DNA of 64,000 bases, taken from assembly GCF_012317385.1 (NCBI RefSeq), contig NZ_CP051144.1, positions 1,798,001 through 1,862,000 on the forward strand. The letters are read 5' to 3'. Under the pieces are notes generated by a model that did not search any database, had not been told where the DNA came from, and was given only the letters and a program-made list of their open reading frames with translations. The position numbers were made by a program, and so were the translations under genes. This stretch comes from Romboutsia sp. CE17 (GTDB lineage: Bacteria > Bacillota > Clostridia > Peptostreptococcales > Peptostreptococcaceae). This document shows, in pieces, positions 24,554 through 32,072 of this stretch. Position 1 is the first letter of the stretch. Each line of letters starts with the position of its first letter.

Positions 24554-25798
24554 TTAAGCCTCCTCTATACTTATAGATATATTTCCTGTAATATTTTTTA
24601 ATATATCTTTACTTATATTAATACTTTCCATTTCAGATGGAATCATATGCTTTCTTTTCTTTTCTAAAACAACCTTATCATCACTTTTAACAACTAATTT
24701 TTTATTTTTATATATGTTTCTAACTCTCATAAATAAGTTAATATCTTCATCAGTTTTTGTATCTATATTTTGAGGAACTATATAACCAATTCCATCTCCT
24801 GCTATAGTATTAACTGTTTCATTTTTTTCTAATTTATTTAAACAGTACATAGCTGCATTTTTTCCTGCTACTTTACTTTCCTTAGTAACAAAATCTACTA
24901 AATCATGAACATGAACTACATTACCACAAGCGAATACTCCATCAATGTTAGTTAGCATAGAATTGTTTACTATAGGTCCACTAGTTCTCATATCTAAATT
25001 TACTCCTGCATCAACACTAAGTTCGTTTTCTGGTATTAATCCAACTGACAGTAATACTGTATCACATTCTATAAACTCATCTTCTCCCGGTATTGGATTT
25101 CTATTTTCATCTAATTTAGAAAGTGTTACACCTGTTACTCTATTTTTACCATGTATGTAGCTTATAGATGTACTTAATTTTAAAGGTATATCAAAGTCAT
25201 TCAAACATTGTACTATATTTCTAGTAAGACCACTTGAATGTGGATTTATTTCTACTACAGCCTTTACTTTTGCTCCTTCCAAAGTCATACGTCTAGCCAT
25301 TATTAATCCTATATCTCCAGATCCATATATAACTATTTCTTTACCTACCATATAACCATCCATATTGCTAAGCCTTTGAGCTGCTCCTGCTGTGTATACT
25401 CCTGCAGGTCTATATCCAGGTATGTCTATAGCACCTCTAGTCCTCTCTCTACATCCCATAGCTAAAATTATTGCATCAGATTCAATATTTATCAGTCCTT
25501 CTTCTCCAAGTGCTTCTATAGTTTTATCTTCATTTATATTAAGAACCATAGTATTTAACATATAGTCTATATTTTCTTCTTTTACCATATTTATAAATCT
25601 ACCAGCATATTCCGGACCTGTTAACTCTTCTTTAAATACATGAAGACCAAAACCATTGTGTATACATTGGTTAAGTATTCCACCAAGCTCTCTATCTCTT
25701 TCTATTATAAGAACATCTCCAGCGCCATTTCTCTTAGCTTCAAGCGCAGCACCTAGACCTGCAGGTCCTCCTCCAATAACTACAACATTATATCTCAA
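24554..25798 (-). CDS. FAD/NAD-dependent oxidoreductase (GlpB-like partner)
   Basis: Flavoprotein of 414 residues with an N-terminal dinucleotide-binding motif GGGPAGLGAALEAKRNG (about residues 8-24). A second Rossmann segment is EIVIYGSGDIGLIMARRMTLEGA (about 168-190), and an ATG-like FAD motif reads TNIDGVFACGNVVHV near 300. This is the pyridine nucleotide-disulfide oxidoreductase layout without the CxxxxC disulfide. The start overlaps the end of the upstream GlpA-like gene by 11 bases, so the two are translationally coupled. In clostridial clusters of this type it is thought to pass electrons from glycerol-3-phosphate oxidation to NAD or another acceptor; the direct partner is inference. 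Confidence 0.88.
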   Translation of the reverse strand: MRYNVVVIGGGPAGLGAALEAKRNGAGDVLIIERDRELGGILNQCIHNGFGLHVFKEELTGPEYAGRFINMVKEENIDYMLNTMVLNINEDKTIEALGEEGLINIESDAIILAMGCRERTRGAIDIPGYRPAGVYTAGAAQRLSNMDGYMVGKEIVIYGSGDIGLIMARRMTLEGAKVKAVVEINPHSSGLTRNIVQCLNDFDIPLKLSTSISYIHGKNRVTGVTLSKLDENRNPIPGEDEFIECDTVLLSVGLIPENELSVDAGVNLDMRTSGPIVNNSMLTNIDGVFACGNVVHVHDLVDFVTKESKVAGKNAAMYCLNKLEKNETVNTIAGDGIGYIVPQNIDTKTDEDINLFMRVRNIYKNKKLVVKSDDKVVLEKKRKHMIPSEMESINISKDILKNITGNISISIEEA

Positions 25799-27245
25799 CT
25801 AACTCACCCCTTAACTCTTTTACTTTTCCTAATACTACATTTGAATTTTCATAATCCTTTAAAATATCTTCAACTGGTATATGCAATTCTCTTGATAGTA
25901 TTTCTATTACTTTAGGTCCACAGAATCCTCCTTGGCATCTTCCCATTCCTGGTCTTACCCTTCTTTTTACACCATCTACAGTTCTCGCTCCACAAGGTCT
26001 ATTTATAGCATCTACAATTTCCCCTTCTGTAACACTTTCACATCTACATATTATTTTTTTATATCTTTCATCTTGTTTTATTATCTCTTCTTTTTCTTCT
26101 TTACTCATATAAATAAATGGCTTATATTTTTCTCTTATTGGATTGAAATTTGTTTTTTCTTCTAATACTAAACCTTCTTCTCTTAAAATTCCCATTACAT
26201 ATTCTGCTATTGCTGGTGCTGATGCTAACCCTGGAGATTCTATTCCACCTACATTTATAAAGTTTTTAGATATTTTTGATGCAAATATGCAAAAATCTCC
26301 TGTTGAAGATGTTGCTCTAAGCCCTGAGAAAGATGTTATTGTCTTTCTAAAATCTATAGTATCAATAGTTTTTCTTGAAGCTTCTACTATTTCATTTATT
26401 CCATCTTTTGTAGTTGTTATATCTTCTTTATCATTAACTTCATTTGCATTTGGACCTACTAATAAATTTCCATGTACAGTTTGTGTTACTAGTACACCCT
26501 TTCCTTTGATACTTGGACATTGGAATAAAACATGATTAGCTATTTTACCTTCTGACTTATCAAGAATTTTATATTCTCCCTTTCTTGCAGTTATACGATA
26601 CTCATTTCCACCAATCATTTTATTTATTTTGTCAGCATATACACCTGCAGCATTTATTATATATTTAGCTTTTATATTCCCCTTTGAAGTTATTATATTA
26701 AATAACTCGTCTTCCTTTCTTATTCCTAAGACTTCTGATTGAAGATTTAATTCAACTCCATTATTTATAGCATTTTCCATAAGGGCTATATTTAAATTAA
26801 ACGGACATACTATTCCTGCACTTTCACAAAGTAGTGCTCCAACAACATTTTTATTTACATTTGGCTCTATATCTAATACTTCTTCTTTGTTTAATAATTT
26901 AAGTCCTTTTGAATTATTTTTTACTCCTCTTTTATAAAGCTCTTCTATATGCTTTTGCTCTTCTTCATTAAATGCAAGAACTAAGGATCCAATTTGTTTA
27001 AATTCTACATTTAAATCTTTGCATAATTTTGGATACAACTCATTACCTCTTACATTTAACTTTGCTTTTAGACTTCCTTCTTTTGCATCAAACCCACCAT
27101 GAACTATAGCACTATTAGCCTTAGTTGTTCCTTGGCATACTTCAACACCCTTTTCAAGCACTACAATATTTAAGTTATATTTAGATAGTTCTCTTGCTAT
27201 TGAGCTACCTGTTATACCAGCCCCAATTATTGCTACATCATACAT
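25788..27245 (-). CDS. GlpA-like FAD-dependent glycerol-3-phosphate dehydrogenase with BFD-type Fe-S domain
   Basis: Cytoplasmic enzyme of 485 residues that oxidises glycerol 3-phosphate to dihydroxyacetone phosphate. The N-terminal FAD motif is IIGAGITGSSIARELSKY (about 6-23); the DAO-family substrate region includes TTKANSAIVHGGFDA and RKGEYKILDKSEG. The C-terminal bacterioferritin-associated-ferredoxin-like domain has CRCESVTEGEIVDAINRPCGA and GRCQGGFCGPKV, supplying cysteines for a [2Fe-2S] cluster. It is first in a three-gene operon with a strong promoter and a leader terminator. Its product, dihydroxyacetone phosphate, is also the meeting point for the triose genes in the next cluster. 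Confidence 0.9.
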   Translation of the reverse strand: MYDVAIIGAGITGSSIARELSKYNLNIVVLEKGVEVCQGTTKANSAIVHGGFDAKEGSLKAKLNVRGNELYPKLCKDLNVEFKQIGSLVLAFNEEEQKHIEELYKRGVKNNSKGLKLLNKEEVLDIEPNVNKNVVGALLCESAGIVCPFNLNIALMENAINNGVELNLQSEVLGIRKEDELFNIITSKGNIKAKYIINAAGVYADKINKMIGGNEYRITARKGEYKILDKSEGKIANHVLFQCPSIKGKGVLVTQTVHGNLLVGPNANEVNDKEDITTTKDGINEIVEASRKTIDTIDFRKTITSFSGLRATSSTGDFCIFASKISKNFINVGGIESPGLASAPAIAEYVMGILREEGLVLEEKTNFNPIREKYKPFIYMSKEEKEEIIKQDERYKKIICRCESVTEGEIVDAINRPCGARTVDGVKRRVRPGMGRCQGGFCGPKVIEILSRELHIPVEDILKDYENSNVVLGKVKELRGELVEI

Positions 27246-27283
27246 ATATTTTCCCTCCAGTATTTAGCTTATTTTCGTAAAAA

Positions 27284-27333
27284 AAACATAAAGAGCCCCC
27301 TACACGACTTATTTGTATAGGAGGCTCTCTTTA
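27284..27333 (-). terminator. Leader terminator/attenuator before the glp-type operon
   Basis: On the minus strand AGAGCCTCCTA...TAGGGGGCTCT forms a strong hairpin, followed after a few bases by eight Ts. It lies between the operon's promoter (27387-27415) and the GlpA-like start at 27245. No minus-strand gene lies upstream for it to terminate, so it must act on the operon's own leader. Bacillus glp leaders are controlled by the GlpP antiterminator at such a hairpin; by analogy this is a candidate attenuation site. Confidence 0.65.
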
Positions 27334-27386
27334 CTCTTAGCCTAAGTATTTATTTTTAAACTTTAACGTTTTCTTTTATTAATTAA

Positions 27387-27415
27387 ATTATAGCTGACGA
27401 TTATTTAATATGCAA
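27387..27415 (-). promoter_or_regulatory. Promoter of the glp-type operon
   Basis: On the minus strand -35 TTGCAT (27410-27415) and -10 TATAAT (27387-27392) are separated by 17 bases. This predicts a leader of about 130 bases containing the attenuator hairpin. Confidence 0.75.
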
Positions 27416-27609
27416 CATTATATTTTTTATATATCCCTAATTGCATTTTATCTTTATATTCTCGTCAATCTTTGATACTCTATCTAAAAATAAATTATAG
27501 TCTTATATCTTTTTATGATCAATTGTAAATTTAAATACATAATTATCAAACTTTTTTCTAATTCAAATATTTTGTTATTAATATAGCATCCATAACCAAT
27601 CGATATAAA

Positions 27610-27638
27610 TTGTATTTTTATTTTCAATATGATATAGT
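27610..27638 (+). promoter_or_regulatory. Promoter of the first DeoR-family regulator
   Basis: TTGTAT (27610-27615) and TATAGT (27633-27638) with a 17-base spacer, about 50 bases before the ATG at 27687. Confidence 0.6.
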
Positions 27639-27686
27639 TTAAATTATAACAAACAAAATAAATACGTGTTCTGGAGGTGATATCTT

Positions 27687-28448
27687 ATGCTAACACTTGA
27701 TCGTCATAATAAAATAATAGAGTTATTAAATAAAAATATTAGAATGACTACAAACGAACTTTGTGAACAATTAAATGTATCTGCAGCAACTATTAGAAAT
27801 GATCTCAATTTTTTAGAAAAAGAACAGCTCGTAAAAAAATTTCATGGCGGTGCAGCATTATTAAATCAATCTAACAATCTTGAATTCCATAAAAGAGATA
27901 AGCTTAATAATTTCGAAAAAGATGCAATAGCTAATGAAGCAATACAATTAATACAAAATGATCAATGCATTTTATTGGATGCAAGCTCAACATCTTTGGC
28001 TTTGGCAAAAAAATTACATATTTTTGATAGATTAACAGTAGTTACTAATGGTATTTATACAATGTTAGCCCTAAAGGATGTACCTAACATTACAGTTATA
28101 TTCATAGGTGGTATTGTTACTAAAAACTCAGGATGTACTGAAGGTCTACTAGGTTGTGATTTGTTAAGTAAAGTGAATGCAGATGTTTCTTTTATATCAG
28201 CTCATGGTTTTACTTTAGATGAAGGCTTAACAGATTTTAATATATATGAAGTTGAATTAAAAAAACAAATGTTAAAAAGATCTAAAAAATTAGTTGCTCT
28301 ATTAGACTCTACCAAATTAGAAAAAGTGTCAACTGCATCCTTTATAAAATCTACGGATATAGATTTATTAATAACAGATAAAAAGGCTGACTCATTAATT
28401 ATAGAAAAATACCGAAATGCTGGTTTAAACGTTAATATATGCCAATAA
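27687..28448 (+). CDS. DeoR-family transcriptional regulator (copy 1)
   Basis: Regulator of 253 residues. Residues 1-57 are a DeoR helix-turn-helix (RMTTNELCEQLNVSAATIRNDLNFLE), followed by the KFHGGA linker. The C-terminal sugar-phosphate sensor domain (DeoRC) has LDASSTSLALAKKL, TVVTNGIYTMLAL, FIGGIVTKNSGCTEGLLG and the typical KKQMLKRSKKLVALLDSTK. It is a gapless near-copy of the regulator at 41134, and the two face inward at either end of the glp/gol/ara region. GGAGG precedes the ATG. DeoR proteins generally respond to phosphorylated sugars; the listerial gol operon is also next to a DeoR regulator. It probably controls the divergent glp operon, the convergent supercluster, or both. Confidence 0.92.
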   Translation: MLTLDRHNKIIELLNKNIRMTTNELCEQLNVSAATIRNDLNFLEKEQLVKKFHGGAALLNQSNNLEFHKRDKLNNFEKDAIANEAIQLIQNDQCILLDASSTSLALAKKLHIFDRLTVVTNGIYTMLALKDVPNITVIFIGGIVTKNSGCTEGLLGCDLLSKVNADVSFISAHGFTLDEGLTDFNIYEVELKKQMLKRSKKLVALLDSTKLEKVSTASFIKSTDIDLLITDKKADSLIIEKYRNAGLNVNICQ

Positions 28449-28479
28449 ATATACTATTTAGATTGTTTAAGAAACAATT

Positions 28480-28519
28480 AAAAGCTAATCCATATATTGT
28501 GTCGGATCTAGCTTTTTTT
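28480..28519 (+). terminator. Intrinsic terminator of DeoR copy 1
   Basis: Stem AAGCTAATCC / GGAT(C)TAGCTT is followed by seven Ts (28512-28518). The DNA from 28520 to 28685 is AT-rich with nothing recognisable. Confidence 0.8.
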
Positions 28520-28685
28520 AATTCCATTAATCAATATAGTTATTATAATGATTCTATAGCTTTTTACTAAATTTAAGTTTATAATTAGTTCTAAATCTTA
28601 AAATAGTTCATTTAATACACTTAATCTTATTTGAATCAATATCAAATAATATGTTTATAAAAATTTTTCTTGGATTTATAATTTC

Positions 28686-28745
28686 ATAAAAAATCCTATA
28701 TTGATATACACGCTTTTTCTCGTGTCTACCATATAGGATATATTT
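28686..28745 (-). terminator. Terminator of the supercluster, homologous to the IS3-family left end
   Basis: On the minus strand the sequence reads ATCCTATATGGTAGACACGA and continues GAAAAAGCGTGT, then a second arm ATATAGGAT and six Ts. This forms a hairpin right after the dhaL stop. The left end of the IS3-family element (56358-56415) has almost the same string (ATCCTATATGGTGGACACGA, then GAAAAAGCGTGT) and also ends in a T-run. Here it is solitary, with no transposase, so it looks like an IS-end remnant or mini-element now serving as terminator. Confidence 0.75.
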
Positions 28746-28782
28746 TCAAATTAATCTTTATTTTTATCTTATCTTAGTTGTA

Positions 28783-29448
28783 TTATTGTTTATTTATATA
28801 ATCTTTTAAATTGTTATTAAATACCTCTAGTATGTAACATGATGATGCTGCACCTGGGTCCATATGACCAATTGACCTTTCTCCTAACCTCATTGCTCTA
28901 CCTTTTTGAGCAACAATATCTATAGTACGTTCTGCTCCAGTATTAGCTGCTCTTACAAAATTTTCAAAGCATTCTTCTGGCTCTAACCCTAATTCTATAG
29001 ATTTTGTAAATTCATCTAAAGCCGGTCTTAATGCATCAACCATTGTTTTTTCTCCAACAACAGCCTTACCTCTTGATTCTATTGCCTCTATACCTATTTT
29101 AAACATTTGATAAAATTCACTAAAATTAACTTCATTTTTGTTAGCTGCTGGTACTCCAAATTTCATAAAGAAACTTCCGTATAATGGTCCAGAAGAACCT
29201 CCTACCTTACCTAATAAACTCATTCCAACTTTTTTAAATAAAGCAGTTAAATCTAACTCCTCCCATGTTGGAAGTTGCTTCATAACTTCTCTGAAACCTA
29301 TATTTAAATTTATACCATGATCACCATCTCCTATTTCAGAGTCTAGCTTAGTAAAATATTCATTTTTTTCTTCAACCATTTTTGCTAAATCTTTTATTAC
29401 ATTTATAAAATAACTTTTATCCAAACTTATATTAGTCACAATCTCCAC
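28783..29448 (-). CDS. dhaL: Dihydroxyacetone kinase subunit DhaL (nucleotide-binding)
   Basis: Protein of 221 residues providing the ADP/ATP-binding half of a ketose kinase together with DhaK. The Mg-ADP site motif DSEIGDGDHGINLN (about residues 36-49) carries the Asp triad. GGSSGPLYGSFFMKFG (about 80-95) and HMDPGAASSCYIL near the C-terminus complete the DhaL signature. It is the last gene of the supercluster, 48 bases after dhaK. No DhaM phosphotransfer subunit is present in the window, so the donor is either ATP or a DhaM encoded elsewhere. Substrate could be dihydroxyacetone or a related ketose such as erythrulose; see the findings. Confidence 0.93.
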   Translation of the reverse strand: MEIVTNISLDKSYFINVIKDLAKMVEEKNEYFTKLDSEIGDGDHGINLNIGFREVMKQLPTWEELDLTALFKKVGMSLLGKVGGSSGPLYGSFFMKFGVPAANKNEVNFSEFYQMFKIGIEAIESRGKAVVGEKTMVDALRPALDEFTKSIELGLEPEECFENFVRAANTGAERTIDIVAQKGRAMRLGERSIGHMDPGAASSCYILEVFNNNLKDYINKQ

Positions 29449-29496
29449 TCCCTTTGATTATTAAAATAATTTTTGAAAACATTTTCATATAATTTA

Positions 29497-30492
29497 TTAT
29501 TTTATTGTAAAATATGGAGTGTCACATGGATAATCCATAGCTTCTTTTAACTCATCATCAAGCTTTAATAAAGTAACAGACATTCCACACATATCCATAG
29601 AAGATGCATATGTACCTACTAAGGATTTGTATACTTTTATACCTTTTTCTATTAGTATGTCGTGTACTTTTCTATAACACACATGTAAATCCATTAATGG
29701 AGTTCCACCAAGACCATTAACTAATACATATACTTCATCACCATTTTCATAAGGTAAGTCTGGTAGTATATTTTCCATTATTTCAGTCATTACTTCGTCA
29801 GCTGAACGTAGCTTTTCTCTTTTTATTCCGGGTTCTCCATGTATTCCCATACCTATTTCCATATCTCCTTCTTCCATTTCAAAGATACATTTTCCAGCAA
29901 CAGGTAGTGTAGATGAAGACATTGCAACCCCCATAGATCTACAGTTTGCATTTGTCTTTTCCGCTATGGCTTTAACTTCATCTAAATCTGCACCCATAGC
30001 TGCTTTAGCAGATGCAGTTTTAAATACAAATAAGTCTCCTGCAACTCCCCTTCTATTAGCTATATCTTTAGAAGATATGCAATCGTCAGTTACAAGAACA
30101 GTTTCAACTCTTATACCTTCTTCTTTTGCCATTTCTGCACCCATATCAAAATTCATTACATCTCCAGCATAATTTCCATACATATATAAGCACCCTTTAC
30201 CAGAATCAACTGCTTTTGCAGCATTATAGCAAGGTTCTGGAGATGGGGAGGTATTTATATTTCCTATTACTGCTGCATCAGCAAAGTTCTCTCCAACATA
30301 TCCTAAGAATAAAGGTTCATGTCCAGACCCTCCACCTATTATTATACCAACTTTATCAGTTTTAGGTGCTTTATTGTAAACAACTACTCTTTTATCATTT
30401 TCTAAAAGATGTACTGTTTCTTTATGAGCTTTTTCATATCCGTCTAACATTTCTTCAACTATATCATATGGATCATTAAATAATCTTCTCAT
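29497..30492 (-). CDS. dhaK: Dihydroxyacetone kinase subunit DhaK (substrate-binding)
   Basis: Protein of 331 residues that binds the ketose covalently and receives the phosphate from DhaL-bound nucleotide. GGGSGHEPLFLGYVG (about 52-66) contains the first substrate-site His, and GMGIHGEPGI (about 213-222) contains the catalytic His that forms the hemiaminal with the carbonyl. CDTPYFTIK at the end is also typical. Homologues act on dihydroxyacetone (the listerial gol system) and, in tetritol pathways, on L- or D-erythrulose; sequence alone cannot choose. It is preceded by the two small membrane proteins, which suggests direct supply of the unphosphorylated substrate. Confidence 0.94.
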   Translation of the reverse strand: MRRLFNDPYDIVEEMLDGYEKAHKETVHLLENDKRVVVYNKAPKTDKVGIIIGGGSGHEPLFLGYVGENFADAAVIGNINTSPSPEPCYNAAKAVDSGKGCLYMYGNYAGDVMNFDMGAEMAKEEGIRVETVLVTDDCISSKDIANRRGVAGDLFVFKTASAKAAMGADLDEVKAIAEKTNANCRSMGVAMSSSTLPVAGKCIFEMEEGDMEIGMGIHGEPGIKREKLRSADEVMTEIMENILPDLPYENGDEVYVLVNGLGGTPLMDLHVCYRKVHDILIEKGIKVYKSLVGTYASSMDMCGMSVTLLKLDDELKEAMDYPCDTPYFTIK

Positions 30493-30545
30493 ATTTTCCC
30501 CCTAAAATTCCCTTATTTTTTAATTTATTACTTTCTGTTTTAAAA

Positions 30546-30881
30546 TTATAAAATAAATGATAATGCAGTACCTGCTATTATACCACCTATTATAGTTCCA
30601 CATATTGTCGGAACACATTTTTTTAAACTAGCACCATTCATTGTAGAAAATGTAAGACCACCAAAGCACGCTGCTATTGCCATATCCATCCATATTCCTC
30701 CGCCTTGATGTACTAAATTTATTCCATGATTTAAAGCCCAAGTAGTTCCAACAAGTGTACCTGCTGCAATCCATCCTCCTATTGGACCAAAATTATCAAC
30801 TAGTTTTCCCCAAACAAAGTTGCATAGAAAAGCAAATACAGCTCCTCCTAAAATTGTAGTAAATATAAATTGCACGGTCAT
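30546..30881 (-). CDS. Small membrane protein, putative triose/glycerol transporter subunit (B)
   Basis: Protein of 111 residues with about four membrane segments. It is a clear paralogue of the next protein: both share GGWxA (35-39 here), W...NH (W48, N51, H52), L-x-H (H58) and DMAxA (66-70). The pair resembles the two small membrane proteins of the Listeria gol region (the Lin0368-type putative glycerol transporter subunits). The conserved His, Asn and Asp within or next to membrane helices could line a polar path. It lies between subunit A and dhaK. Function as a transporter is inference from context; no ATPase or PTS component is linked. Confidence 0.78.
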   Translation of the reverse strand: MTVQFIFTTILGGAVFAFLCNFVWGKLVDNFGPIGGWIAAGTLVGTTWALNHGINLVHQGGGIWMDMAIAACFGGLTFSTMNGASLKKCVPTICGTIIGGIIAGTALSFIL

Positions 30882-30920
30882 AACAATACCTCCACTATAT
30901 TTTATAATATATTTTATAAC

Positions 30921-31298
30921 TTAAGCATTTAGAGATTCTTCACTATCTTTTTCCATGCTTTTTTGAGCTACATAAGCTAATACTCCCCCAATAACTCCTC
31001 CTACTGCTAAACAAATAAATGTTGGTATTGAAGCTGATAACTCTGCTGTACCTTTCATCATTAAATCTCTGACTATACAAGTTGTACCTATTGCAGTTGC
31101 CATATCTACAAAAGATCCCTCAGCTGAGTTGTGTATAAGTCCAACATAGTGATTCATAAACCACAATAACCCTATTATAACTAAAGCTGCAAACCATCCT
31201 CCTATTATTCCATATGGTTCTCCTGCAAATGCTCCCCATATTCCGCCTGCAAATAATCCTGCTATAGTTCCACCTATAGCCGTTCTAAAAATAGCCAT
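30921..31298 (-). CDS. Small membrane protein, putative triose/glycerol transporter subunit (A)
   Basis: Protein of 125 residues, very glycine-rich, with about four membrane segments (roughly 5-25, 30-50, 62-80 and 88-110) and a short charged tail (EKDSEESLNA). It shares GGWFAA (33-38), W...NH (W46, N49, H50), L-x-H (H56) and DMATA (65-69) with subunit B. Two adjacent, unequal paralogues argue for a heteromeric channel or carrier. The relationship to the listerial Lin0368-type family is by resemblance. Transcribed between araD and subunit B. Confidence 0.78.
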   Translation of the reverse strand: MAIFRTAIGGTIAGLFAGGIWGAFAGEPYGIIGGWFAALVIIGLLWFMNHYVGLIHNSAEGSFVDMATAIGTTCIVRDLMMKGTAELSASIPTFICLAVGGVIGGVLAYVAQKSMEKDSEESLNA

Positions 31299-31358
31299 AA
31301 TATTAAATCCCCTCTCTAATTTAAATAATAGGTAAATTTATAAATATATCTCTTTATA

Positions 31359-32051
31359 TTACTGACCGTAGTAAGCGTTTTCCCCATGTTTACGAAGATA
31401 GTGCTTATCTAATATATAATCATTTATATTACTTACATTTGGATTTAAGCTTTTTGATATAAAGTTAATTTTTGCAACTTCTTCTAATACTACTGCATTG
31501 TATACTGCATTTTTTGCATCTTTTCCCCATGAAAATGGTCCGTGACTAGCTACTAATATTCCTGGTACACTTAATGGTTGTATATTTCTTTTTTCTAATT
31601 CTTCAAGTATTACTAATCCAGTGTTTTTTTCATAATCATATTCTACTTCATTTTTTGTTAATTCTCTAGTACATGGTATATCTCCATAAAAATAATCACT
31701 GTGAGTAGTTCCTAGCGGTACAATATCCAATTTTGCTTGAGCCCATCCTGTAGCCCATGTTGAATGAGTATGAACTATTCCACCTATTTCATCATACTTT
31801 TTATATAATTCAATATGAGTCTGAGTATCTGATGATGGTTTTAAATTTCCTTCAACTACATTTCCATCAAAATCTACTACTACCATATCATTTTCAGTCA
31901 TTTCATCATAACTAACGCCACTTGGTTTTATTACTATTAAATTATTTTTTCTGTCTATTCCGCTTACATTTCCCCAAGTAAATATTACTAAATTATGTTT
32001 TACTAGTTCTAAATTAGCTTCAAAAACTTCCTTTTTTAAATTCTCAAGCAT
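31359..32051 (-). CDS. araD: L-ribulose-5-phosphate 4-epimerase
   Basis: Class II aldolase-fold enzyme of 230 residues that converts L-ribulose 5-phosphate to D-xylulose 5-phosphate, feeding transketolase. Zinc-site and family motifs are [13 protein letters not shown] (about 95-107), the highly typical [13 protein letters not shown], and a late [10 protein letters not shown] (about 168-177). The ordering of these matches AraD/UlaF/SgbE. It follows the kinase gene by 21 bases. Because no L-arabinose isomerase is present, its substrate may come from L-ribulose taken up as such, or from an isomerase elsewhere. Confidence 0.93.
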   Translation of the reverse strand: MLENLKKEVFEANLELVKHNLVIFTWGNVSGIDRKNNLIVIKPSGVSYDEMTENDMVVVDFDGNVVEGNLKPSSDTQTHIELYKKYDEIGGIVHTHSTWATGWAQAKLDIVPLGTTHSDYFYGDIPCTRELTKNEVEYDYEKNTGLVILEELEKRNIQPLSVPGILVASHGPFSWGKDAKNAVYNAVVLEEVAKINFISKSLNPNVSNINDYILDKHYLRKHGENAYYGQ

Positions 32052-32072
32052 AATATTCCCCCTTAAAAAAGA

